NCBI GenBank assembly: GCA_032690845.1
Contig: CM064421.1
Coordinates: 42,770,963-42,834,962, forward strand
Direction: 5' to 3'
DNA length: 64,000 nt
Source: Eleusine coracana subsp. coracana
Taxonomy: Eukaryota > Streptophyta > Magnoliopsida > Poales > Poaceae
Every line of letters starts with the position of its first letter. The stretch's first letter is position 1. The translations under genes were made by a program, and so were the position numbers. Positions 45,574 through 56,300 of the stretch are shown piece after piece. The notes under the pieces were generated by a model. The model was not told the origin of the DNA, searched no databases, and saw only the letters and a program-made list of their open reading frames with translations.

Positions 45574-48500
45574 ATGAACCGGATCCCGTCCGTCTCGCTG
45601 CGCGGCGGGGCGGACGCGGACGCCGCCGCCGCCGCAATCGACCCCGCGGCGCTGGCGCGGTGGGCGCGAGCCTTCTGCGTCATCCGGTTCGACCTGGAGC
45701 GCGGGCAGCTGGTGGAGGCGTGCTACCCTCCCGACGCGCTCTCCTCGGCCGCCGGTCTCGACCGCCTCATCGCCTTCTCCTCCTTCCCGGACTCCATGTC
45801 GCACCACCTCCCGCGCCACCGCTCCTCCGTCCACGACTCGCTCTTCTCCTTCCGTGTCCCCGACACATCCTCCTCCCCGCGCCGGACCTTCCTCTACGGC
45901 TTCGTCTTCAACCGCCAGCGCCAGGACGAGCGCCTCCCGCGTGGCGGCGAGCAGAAGTCCGTCGTCATACTCTCACACGCGCCCTACTCCTCGCTCTTCC
46001 GCCTCCTGCTGCAGATCCTCGGCCCGCTCTGCTTCGACGTCGGCCCCTCCGCGCTCGCCATGGTCGCCTCGCACGTCGCCGCGTGGCCGCCGCCGGCGCC
46101 GGGCCGCCCCATGGAGCTACCCATCGGCAGCGCAGCGCTGCGCGTGCACCTCCCGCCCGCGCCCGACGACCCCGGCCCGCCGCCCGCGCTGCTGCCGGCG
46201 AACCCATCGGTGCCGTACGGGCTCTTCCACGACGCGGACCTGTTTGCCGCCTTCCGCGGCCTACTCCTTCACCTCTGGACGCTCTGGGAGCTCATGGTGG
46301 TGGGTGAGCCTGTGCTGGTTGTCGCTCCATCCCCGTCCCAATGCTCAGAGGCTGTGACTGCGCTGGTCAGCCTTGTGGCTCCGCTCCTGTACAGCGTGGA
46401 CTTCCGGCCCTACTTCACAATCCATGATCCGGACTTCGCTCGCTTGAACGCGCTCGCAGAAGGTGAGGTCTTCCCGCCGATGGTGCTTGGAGTTACCAAC
46501 TTGTTTTTCTTGAAGAGTCTTAAGAGTATTGCCAATGTCGTATCTGTGGGAAGCCCCAATCCAAATTCGACTAGGGTGCTGCCAGTGGGTGGCCAATCGC
46601 CAGGAAATGGAACCAATGGGACGCCAGGGAAGCTCAAGCTTGATAAACTCGCAATCAATAAATTCTCTCCGACTAGCCTATTGAATTCCATCAAACTGAG
46701 AAGAGAAGGACCTCTTTCTCTCATGACTGAGCATAAGGAGGCGCTATGGAGCACGTATGCGCCAACCACAAAGCCTGATACTTCAGTTCTAAATAGGCTG
46801 ATTGATGCTGGTGTATCACCAAGGATTGAGGAGTCAATGTCAGTTGTCAACAATGAGATCTTGCGGCGCCATTTCTTGGAGCTAACGACCAATTTCCTGG
46901 CACCTTTTGGGCCGTACCTGAGGACTACAACGCCTTCAGAAGGGAGTTCTCCTTTTGTTGATCCACCGTTACTGCCACCATTTCACGCAGATGAGTTTGT
47001 CAATGGTTTGTCTGCTAGAGGTCCGGGGAAATTTTTGTCCAAAAGGATGAGGTCGAATTGGTTGGACCTATATAGGTGAGCTGAAATTGTCCTTTTTTTT
47101 TTGGTGAAGCAATTTCAGTGTTTTTTTTTCTTTGAATTATTATAGCATCACAAAGAAGCATAACATATATTTCTCATTTTTAACAGGAGATTTCTGGAAG
47201 GCCCCAATTTCATGCCTTGGTTCCGGCAAAGACGTGCTGCTGCAGAACAAGAACAGCAGAGACTCTGGAGGCACGCTCGCATGAATGTTGAAATTGAAAA
47301 ACTAATGGCGAAGATGTCCGAATTGGAGAGAATTGATTCTTTCAATGCTATTGAGCGGTATCTTCTCAGAGAGATGGAGGTAATTTTCTTAATTATTCAT
47401 AATCTCTTATGTAGTAAGTTTATCAATTTCTTTGTAAAACTTTAAGTCTTATCATTCATGCAGGTTTTAGGTTATGCTAAAGATATGAACAAGGACAGTT
47501 CAAAATCCAACATGCTAAATAACTAAGAAAAAAAGCATCAGTTTATATACAGTTTGCACACAAAATTGTCCTAACGTGAAAAATAAAGTAGCTTCAGCTA
47601 TCTAGCTCAAGACTTTCTCTTATGGGGATTGCGGATTGCTTAAGTCGCGCTTAGTCTCAAACTCCAATTGGTGATATAGGGCTTACTAACCTATATCTAA
47701 TGACATGATACATGAACTCTAGGAATCAAAGTTCTAAAATGATCTTTTGCAAGAATTAATTGAAAATAAAGTGAAGTTCTTATAATGAGTAGATCACATC
47801 ACCATTAGTGTTAGATTGGCTTTCTTATAGAAAAATAAACAAAAGTAGTGCCATAAGAATAACTTGTTTGTTCAGTGCTCAACGATTCAAAACTTCAAAC
47901 TAGGGTCCTTCCTCAGATATAAAGTGAGATTTGTTTAGTGTTACTGTTCATATTTTATATGTTGACTGTGGGTATCCCGTATCCCTTCATTTCAAACATT
48001 TTAGATATTGACATGGGCATCGAAGCGGTTCTCTTTTCTGACTGCTGCACTTTCAATATAAATGATTTGCTATATTAGATAACTCGAATATTTCTCTATC
48101 TTTCAGCAGAATAACTCATTGAGGGCTAATAAGAACAACGTTAAAAGTCTCATTGTCTGGACAAAATAATGCCTCGGGGCCTATTCTAGTGTATGCCTCC
48201 TTCATACTTGTACCACTTTCCATTTGAATGTCAATGGACAGAAATATGGAATATTGTAACTGCCAAATTATATAATTTCCTTCGTTGGACTAACCAAAGG
48301 GATGAAGTTTCCTGATGAACAATGTCAACTCTGTATTATATATGCAGATATTTTTGGATCCATTCATTCCTACTTATGCTCTTTATCTGACTGCACGTTG
48401 ATCAGTGGGGTTTACTGTTTACAGCTTTAAACCACCTGAGGTTTTATGTATAGGATGTAGTTTATATTTCTGACTGAGCTAGATTTTTCTTATACAGTTA

Positions 48501-48791
48501 ACTTGCTCAAAATCCTTATTTCTGCTATTTTGTTATCTAGTTTCTATTATGATAGAAGAGGTCTTGATGTTTTTGCTATTGTTCTTCTCCCTCCAGGTTT
48601 CTGGAACAGGAAGTGCTGACTCAACAGCAGCAAGCCAGAAATTGAAGCGAGACCTCCAAGCAGCATTCGGTGTCCTTCCAAAAGATATGCAACAGCTCCT
48701 GCTCTCCAATCCTAAAAGAGCTGTTCTTCTTCAAGGTAGCGAAGAAAAGGTCCTAGAGCTCAATGGCATTGTCACCGAGACAGTTTTATAG
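45574..48791 (+). CDS. DENND6-like DENN-domain protein (Rab guanine-nucleotide exchange factor)
   Basis: Three exons, 45574-47075, 47187-47379 and 48597-48791, with GT-AG borders give 629 residues. The start region WARAFCVIRFDLERGQLVEACYPPD followed by IAFSSFPDSMS matches the upstream DENN part of DENND6/FAM116 proteins. Later marks are FLYGFVFNRQRQDERL, KSVVILSHAPYSSLFRLLLQ, LFHDADLFAAFRGLLLHLW, ELMVVGEPVLVVAPSP and SVDFRPYFTIHDPDF. Exon 2 and exon 3 encode an arginine-rich helical tail ending in KAVLLQG-like sequence. DENND6 proteins activate Rab GTPases in endosome recycling in animals; the plant role is little known. Only three exons, with a 1.5-kb first exon, is compact. The frame has no breaks and GC content falls from about 70 percent to normal along the gene. 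Probably functional. Confidence 0.9.
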
Positions 48792-49407
48792 CAGTTTCAT
48801 TTTTCGTTTTCTTTGTAACATCACAACTGTGATTTCTTACCCCACATATAATACAAAAATAACCATTTTTATACTTGCCTACTGAGTTGACTGGCTGTCC
48901 TTTTATCCCTTTCTTTCCTTCGTTCAGTCTACATTTCCACCCTCCAAGTTCAAATTTTATTGGTTTCTGTAAAAGAGCAGCTAATCTGCAAGGTCGATAA
49001 CCGTTTTGTCTGGGTTTCTTTTCGTTCCAATCTGCAGCATTGAAAATAACGAACCATTTATATTCAGATTAGAAATCCGGGAATGCTAATCTACATTTTT
49101 CCTAGCATCGTACAACAGCACTCGCTGTGTTGCTCTTGCAGATTTAAGGCAAATAGTCATATTTCATTCTTGGCTATTTTTATGATGTCCATCGGCTCGG
49201 TGCCTATGTGTTGCGTCATAGACATTGGAATATCACCAATGCAGAGTTTTTTTTTTTTTGTACTAGATGAGCAACTATGGATGTGTTTGGTTTCGGGTCA
49301 AAGTGGATGGGTCAGCGTCATCCTTATTTTTTGGTGCGGGGCGGTCCCTATCCATGTTTGTTTGAATATACGGGGCGAGCCATATTTTTTGTTTGGTTTA
49401 AGCAAAA

Positions 49408-49516
49408 GTCATATTTGATTCCTTGGCATTTTATACTTAGGCGATACTACAGTGTTCTCTGTGCTCGTCTAGTAGGTTTAAAAAAAATAGTCATATTTGA
49501 TTCCTTGGCATTTTAC
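49408..49516. repeat. Direct repeat of a 27-bp unit
   Basis: GTCATATTTGATTCCTTGGC followed by ATTTTA occurs at 49408-49434 and again at 49490-49516, about 55 bp apart. Confidence 0.85.
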
Positions 49517-49839
49517 TATGCTTAGTTCCAGTGGCCAAGCTTGAGCTAAGAACTAGCTTGAGCTAAGAACTAGAGGAGGCCAGTCTAGCTAATTCACCAT
49601 AAAAACTTGATAAACAGTACCAAATTACTATTCATTTTAGTGTATTTTTGCATTGGGCAAGGGAGGCCATGGCCCAACTGGCCACAAGAAAGCTGTTTCT
49701 TTCTGTTGTTTCTCTGGGCTCCGCACCATACCGGTGGATAGCATTCACTCGGCGTAGCGTTTAGCGTACGTCGGTGTAGCATCTTTTCATGTATAGCGGT
49801 ACTGGAGGATTTTTTTGCGGGAGCCGGTGCGGTGAGTCG

Positions 49840-50928
49840 ACTGTCCACACTCGTCATACTCTAAATTTATCCTCTAAAAGGAATATTTCATCCTGCTCAG
49901 TAAGATTTTCTTCTCTATATCTAGTTTTACCACACTCGTTTATACTCTATATTCATCCTCTATATTAATTATTCAATATTTTATTCAACCATCTCTAACT
50001 ACCATCTCTTCTCTTCTCATTATTTTATATCTATTTTATTCTCTCTGTACACGTATCATGTGTTGCTGCTCTCTCTTTGCTTTATCACACCTCCGCTCGA
50101 GTTGCTAGGACTAGCGGACGCCGGAGGAAACGTTTGCCTTACCGTTGCTTTATCGGACCCGCTGCAGGGTATTGTCCGCTATATCCTGTATTGCAGGGTC
50201 ACGTACCGGACCCAGTCCTGTATTGCAGGGTCACGTACCGGACCCAGTGCGGACAGCCTACGTACACGAACACTCTACTCTCCCATAACTCGTTAAAGAT
50301 TAACATTGGTGTGAACGGACGTGAGAATCATCGGCCTAGCCCATAACCCCACAGTAGTTGAGTTCGGCTCGCATCATTGCACTTGTTGCCGATGTGCCCT
50401 CGTTCGGTGCCGTTGGTCCGTTGTCGTATTCGCAGAGTAGGCTGTCTCATGGCGGATGGAAGAAATCTCGGCTTACTATCGGCAGATCCAATTCTCTATC
50501 TGCATGGTCAAATCAATAATTCAAGTCACACATTCTCATAATCCGTCTTATTTTTTTTCGTAAAATTAACTTCAACTATTTGTATCAAAATACTTAAGAT
50601 ATTTATATACTTCAAAGTTGAAGAGAAGTATCCAAATGACATGTCTTATTTTACAATAACCCATGTTTGTAGCAATAAAATACTACAACCTACCGATATG
50701 ATATCTGAGAATTCGAATTTTCTATGATATGCCTTACCTATAAAGGATCAGAAATACCTTGCTTACGTATCATTAAAAAGTGAATGAAGATTGAGATATG
50801 AGACTGATTCTCTTTGGTCAGCCTTTAGTTTAGATCGCATCTTAGACTGACCACACTCGTGATCCTCTAAATTCATTATTTAAAAAGAATTTTTTATCGT
50901 GGTCAGCGAGATTACTTACTCTATATTA
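49840..50928. repeat. Two related MITE copies in the same orientation
   Basis: The stretch starting GACTGTCCACACTCGTCATA at 49840 and the one starting GACTGACCACACTCGTGATC at 50845 match over about 80 bp. Shared marks are CTCTAAATT, a CTGCTCAGTAAGATT / GTGGTCAGCGAGATT segment and CTCTATAT. A third partial copy of CCACACTCG...CTCTATATTCATCCTCTA lies at 49930. Confidence 0.7.
50185..50248. repeat. Perfect 2 x 32-bp tandem duplication
   Basis: Units 50185-50216 and 50217-50248 are identical, each containing TTGCAGGGTCACGTACCGGA. Confidence 0.95.
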
Positions 50929-51594
50929 TTTTTTTTTTACCCATCATACTCTATATCTTATCATCTATCTCAACTAACACATATTATATAATAAACCTTT
51001 TACTATACCAACTTTTCTCGTATCACACACAATAAAAATAGTACCATACAGTACAAAAAACAGTGCATAGCGAAGCCTCTCTGCATGCACTAGATTTAGC
51101 GAAACCGAAAACTTGCAGAACGATACAGGGAGCGGTAGAGGACGCCGGTGCAGGTCCTCTTTCCTCTAAACGTTCCTGGAGGAACGTATCACGGGGCCGG
51201 TGCGGATAGTCTTACGTCCCGCGCAAAAGCAATGGCTACACTGCCGCCGCCGCTGCCTAGGAACCTAGAAGCTACCGGCCGGCTCGAATCGCACCTTTCA
51301 CGGTGCGTTGTCGGCGTCGTCGGTGAACAGCGGCGCCAGGGTGCCAAGCATAGCATCGTCAGTAGGATCGCCTGGCGCCGGCGTCCGTGGTCTGGCCTCT
51401 TCTTCAATGGACGTACAAGCCACGACGCCGCCACGCAGCCATCTCTCCTCTGTCGGCTCCAGTGCCAACGTTGCTTCATCCAACGGCGGCACCGGGGTGG
51501 CAACGTTGCTTTGTTATTCATTCGTGCTTTGTTATTTCACTTAAATGCTTCTGGTTCCTACTCTGTGTTGTTGAATTCCTCCAAAAGTGTGGTT

Positions 51595-51648
51595 CCTAAG
51601 TACTTCCAGTGTTTAATAATGCCTAAGTACTTTCAGTGTTTAATACTG
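51595..51648. repeat. 2 x 27-bp tandem duplication
   Basis: Units 51595-51621 and 51622-51648 (CCTAAGTACTTCCAGTGTTT and onward) differ at two bases. Confidence 0.9.
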
Positions 51649-52029
51649 TATTACGTGTATTTTAAATAGTTGACAAAGTGCAACTGGATCAGCTAGATAA
51701 AATTAAGCTGATCCATTATCACAAAAAGGCCCTTTATCGGCGCAATAAAAATTAACGTAGCGGCGTTTTTACAATAAACCGCCGCTACAGTTGTAAAATA
51801 ATTTATAGCGGCAGTTTACAAAGTGATCCGCCTCTAAAAATCAATTTTTAGTGGCGGATTACTTTGTGAATCGCTGCTATAAATGAAAATTCATTTCTTG
51901 CGACGATCCACATTGTGGGTCGTCGCTAAAATCACAGTCCACTTAAAAAATCTGAGCCCAACTGACACAGCCGCCTCCAATAAAATCTACCCTTCCTCCA
52001 AACCCTAAGTCATTCTCCTCCTCTCTTCC

Positions 52030-52585
52030 TATACCTGGTCAACGGGCTCGGGCCGTGCTTCTCACAAGCCGGGCCACTTCTTTGACGGGCCGGCACGGCC
52101 CGTCTAGTTAACCGGGTCGTGTCATGCCGGCACGGTGGGCCTTCACCCAAGCCCAAGCACGGCACGGCTCATCTTACATGGGCCGTGCCGGCCCACTCGG
52201 CCCGTCAGGTTATCCGGGCCGGGCCGGCCCAAAGCCCGTTAAATTCTATATGTTTGATTTTTTTCTCTAAAAATTAATTTTATATATAAATTTTTTTATA
52301 AATAAATTTGAACTAAAAATATGATTTCTTGTGTAAATATTGAAATAATAATAATTTTATAATATCTTATGTGACGGGCCGGACCAGGCCGGGCCGTGCT
52401 TCGTGGACCAAGTCTACGGGCTGACCAAGCCATTTTAATCGGGCCGTGCTCGGGCCGGCACGTCAGGCTTGTGTCTAAGCCCAAGCACGGCCCATGCTAG
52501 GCTCTGGGCCGGCACAGCCCGCGAAGCCTTCGTGCCAGGCCAAAACTGATGGGCCTCGGGCCGGCCCTTTTAGCCTGGTCCAGAT
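52030..52585. repeat. GGGCCGTGCC/GGGCCGGCCC-rich nested repeat
   Basis: Motifs GGGCCGTGC, GGCCGGCACGG and CACGGCCC occur in both orientations with an AT-rich centre at 52240-52370. The outer edges ACCTGGTCAACGGGC and GCCTGGTCCAGATGGCCACC are reminiscent of hAT-type MITE ends seen in grasses. Borders and target duplication are not certain. Confidence 0.5.
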
Positions 52586-53018
52586 GGCCACCTATATCTC
52601 TTCCTCTCTCCCTTAGCCGCCACCCTCTCTCCTCCTCTCTACCCCGGCACCTCGACCTGCGCGACCTCCACGGCGGCGCCCGGTGACCCCATCGACGGCG
52701 CCCGACGCGACCTCCCCGGCGACCCTCTCGGCTGCGTGACCTCTTCGTCGGCGCCCGGTCACCGTCGCCACCTCCTCCACCCTCCCTCCCCGGCGCATCC
52801 GGCCACCACTCCTCTCATGATGCGGCGTATCCAACATGTGGGCCTCAAGGCTCGATGCGAGAGGCGCTGCAGGTGGCGACGGCGGATCCGGCCATTCGGT
52901 GGCCAGATCTGGAAAGCGCGCGACGGATCCAGCAGCCTCCAACGGTGGACCTCCTCCTCCGGATCTGGTACCTCCCCATCTGACAACGGCGGTGCGCGGC
53001 TAGGGGAGGCCAGATCCT

Positions 53019-53033
53019 CCCCCCCCCCCCCCC
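53019..53033. repeat. Poly-C tract of 15 bases
   Basis: An uninterrupted C15 run inside the GC-rich interior of the CACTA-like element. Confidence 0.9.
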
Positions 53034-53431
53034 TCCCCCCACTCCAACAACGGCGGCGCGCCGCTAGGCGAGGCGGTCGGATCCGCCTCCTTCTGCTCCA
53101 ATGGGTGCGGCGGCAAGCTCCTCTTCTCCCTCTAGATCCGCGCCTCCCCCCTCTAGATCCGAGCCTCAAGGGCTATGAGCGGGCTGGCGGGCTCGCCTCT
53201 TTTTTTTTTGTTTTTCAGATTATAGGGTAGCGGCGGGTGAAGATGTCACCTGCCGCTATAGATCTCACGGTAGCAGCAGTTAGTTTCATCCACTGGTCGT
53301 CTACCGCTATAGCCTCATATTTCTAGTTGCGGTTTCGTAGCGGCGGGATGACCAACCCACCGCTATATTGGGTATTGACCCGCCGCTATAGTGGTTTTTT
53401 ATGGTAGTGATCAGTACTATGCAACCTCTGA

Positions 53432-56300
53432 CAATGGCGGAGGCAGGGGGCCAGCAGGGGCCATGGCACCCCATAATGATGATGCAAATTTTCTATAGCA
53501 TGGCAGATTTAGGCCCAACAAGACTGATTAATAGAATAACTCAACATGGGCTTTATTAGTGCCTAATTCTTTTATCAATTTTGTTTAGCCCACGTGTGTG
53601 TCATATGTGTGGCCCTATGGCCTTCCTATTTGCTAATCTGATCGAGAATCAACTACATCGTGCTGATCGTGATTTCTCCGTAGAATACATCGCCTCCACG
53701 CCGCCACGCGAGTCTATGACTCTATCGCCCACCGCCAGCCACACAACCATCTGAACGCCAACACCTTCACACAGACGATCTACGACAGGTTGCTACGCGA
53801 ACGATCGACCGCCCACGACCACACGCGGAGGAAATTGAGTACTACTGCTCACGGTTCCACCTCTTCCAAAGCAAGCTGAGTTTATTTTAATTTATAAATT
53901 GTTATGTTTATTAAATTAATTTGATTATTGCAGTCTGTGGATCTCAATTAAAAATTGAATTTGGGTCCTTTTATAGGAAATTATGTCTAAACGTAAGATG
54001 AAGACGCTGAAATCACTTTACAATAGAGAAAATATATCTGATGCATCAGGAGATAAGTTAGATGATAAAATAGTTGAATGGCTTGCTATTCAAACCAGAG
54101 AGGATGAAGAAATTCTAAGGCAGCCATCACCAAATAAAGTTCCGAGAGCCAATTCAGAGGATCTAGTGTTTTAAAAGTGGAGCGGGATCCAGAATTACGT
54201 TTTCGAATTTGGGACTATCCTCCTAACGAAAGAGATCAAGTTGTCAGGGCATATATGAAACATGGTCCATACCAATTTCTCATGGATGTATATCCTCCTT
54301 CCGGTTCAAAGAAGCATCAATGCAGGTTTCAACCTCATTAGTTTAAGGCTTTTCCTTGGTTAGAATATTCACCTACAAAAGATGCAACATTCTGTTTTTA
54401 TTGTTTTCTTTTCTCTAAGAAACCGATAGGAAAAATAGGTTCAAATGCATTTACGGTGGTTGGCTTTAGGAATTGGAAAAAGGTGAATGATAAAGATCAG
54501 TGTGTTTTCCTGATTCACATGGGCAATGCTAGTTCGGCTCATAACTACTCTATTTAGTGTTATGATAATTTGAAGAATCAACCAAATCATATTAATAATG
54601 CTCTAGAGAAGGCAATAAATGAAGACATCATGAAGAATAGATTGCGTCTTAGAGCATCAATCGATACATTTCGATGGCTAGCATTTCAGGCTTGCCCTTT
54701 TCGAGGACATAACGAATCAGAGGATTCAAAGGATCAAGATAATTTTCTTGAGATGGTAAAGCTTCTAGCTTCATATAATGAGGAGGTCATGGCAGTTGTA
54801 CTAGGTAATGCTCCACAAAATGCTAAATATACCTCACCAACAATTCAAAAGGAAATCCTAGATCTTTTGACTTGCAATGTTTAGAGAGCTATTCGTAATG
54901 AAATTGATAATGCTAAATTTTGCATAATTGTTGATGAATCACGAGATGAGTCAAGAAAGGAGCAGATGTCACTTGTTGTTCGTTTTGTTGATAAGGATGG
55001 CTTTGTTAGAGAGCATTTTTTTGATCTTATTCATGTTCATGATACTTGCTTTGCAACTCTTAAAGAAAAACTAAGCATTGTTTTAGCACACCATAAATTG
55101 TATATTCAAAGTATTCGTGGACAAGAATATGATGGTGCTAGTAATATGCGTGACGAATGGAATGGGTTGCAAGCCAAGTTTAATCAAGAGTGTCCATATG
55201 CTTATTATGTTCCTTGTTTTGCCATCAATTACAATTAGCTTTTGTTGGTGCATCTAAAAAAGTAACAGAGGTTCATACTTTTTTTAAAGATCTAGCTACT
55301 GTTGTAAATACTGTGATGTCTTCTACTCAGAGAAATGATAATTTGCATGACTATCAAGTTGCTAAAATGGAGCAGTTAATTGAGCTTGATGAGCTGAAAA
55401 CTGGAAGTGGTGCTAATCAAATTGGAACCTTGCAGCGTCCTGATGATACATGGTGGAGCTCACATTATGATTCAGTTTGTAGTCTATTAAAACTTTACAA
55501 GCCTACATACCTAGTGTTAAAAGATATTGCAAATGCTAGAGGTCCAAGAACTACTTCATCTGGAAGAGCAAAGGCATCTAGTGCTGTTAAAAAATGATGT
55601 CATTTGATTTTGTTTTTATCCTTCATGCTATGAAAGAACTCATGGGTATCATAGATATGCTCTGCAAAAAATTACACAAAAAATCCAAGATTTCAGGATC
55701 TATCTACTGTTTCCAATCTTTATCGTCGGCTAGTTGAAACTGACAAGGCGGATGACTATTATTTGATTGACAGGTTATATATTTTCTCTCACATGGTTTA
55801 TTTCCATTTGTTCCTTGTTTTTTAGTTTGTGCTGTACTAATATTCATTATTGACAGGTTGATTCGTCTTGTTCTAACTTTACCGGTTTCAACTGCAACAA
55901 CTGAGCGTGTATTTTCCGCAATGAAACTTGTTAAGACAAGGCTTCAAAATAAAATAGAAGATGAATTTTTAAGAGATTGCCTAGTAATCTATATTGAAAA
56001 GGATATTGCAATTGAGTTCACCACAGATGCGCTTATCGATGATTTTTATGATATAAAGGAACATAGAGTACGTTTTAGATAAAAAAAAGGTTAGATACTG
56101 TATAAATATTTACTTCTAATAATTTTTTGTGTGTTATAAGATTTATCATACAAATAATTCATATAGAAATACCTTATATAAAAATACTTAAATATATTAT
56201 CAACCATCTATATATTGATTGTGATTGCACATTTTTATACCATGATGTTCTTTAGTCGGCCTGCCAGCCCCCCTATACAAAATTACTTGCTCCGCCCCTG
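53432..56300 (+). mobile_element. Degenerate hAT element (ZMYM1/TTF type)
   Basis: The left end CAATGGCGGAGGCAGGGGGC and the right end, reversed, CAGGGGCGGAGCAAG are alike, as hAT ends would be. The 8-bp flanks ACCTCTGA and ACCTCGTC agree only in part. Inside lies a broken transposase of the same branch as the intact one at 31021-33516, but clearly a different family by sequence. Confidence 0.65.
53983..56082 (+). pseudogene. hAT transposase, broken by stops and deletions
   Basis: In order the plus strand encodes MSKRKMKTLKSLYNRE, a TTF zinc-finger stretch (KDATFCFYCFLFSKK, FRNWKKVND), FRWLAFQACPFRGHNES, a DUF4371 core (AKFCIIVDESRDESRKEQMS, RGQEYDGASNM, PYAYYVPCFA) and the dimerisation block LTLPVSTATTERVFSAMKLV. 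In-frame stops occur at about 54175, 54340, 54555, 54883 and 55238, and a large part before the C-terminus is missing. It cannot make a working enzyme. Confidence 0.85.

Larger units (their letters stand above)
48792..51719. other. Intergenic region rich in MITE fragments
   Basis: It starts with the DENND6 3' untranslated region. Around 49260-49520 is a short insertion beginning GATGTGTTTGGTTT. At 49840-50060 and 50845-51050 are related MITE copies. Frames at 51148-51669 are unsupported. No gene is recognised. Confidence 0.5.
51720..53409. mobile_element. CACTA-like non-autonomous element (candidate)
   Basis: The right end, read in reverse, is CACTACCATAAAAAACCACT, a CACTA terminus. Both flanks carry clusters of short subterminal repeats of the type TAGCGGCGG and CCGCCGCTA (51745-51910 and 53227-53395), as CACTA elements do. 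The left end reads CACAAAAAGGCCC and does not match the right end well, and no 3-bp target duplication is evident, so the left border is uncertain. The interior has a GC-rich nested repeat and simple GC-rich sequence, but no transposase. Confidence 0.6.

Noticed and set aside
45140..45834. Antisense frames over the start of DENND6
   Set aside because: They mirror the GC-rich first exon and leader of the real gene on the other strand.
52613..53230. Several arginine- and proline-rich frames up to 164 residues
   Set aside because: They fall in simple GC-rich sequence inside the CACTA-like element, on both strands, next to a C15 run.
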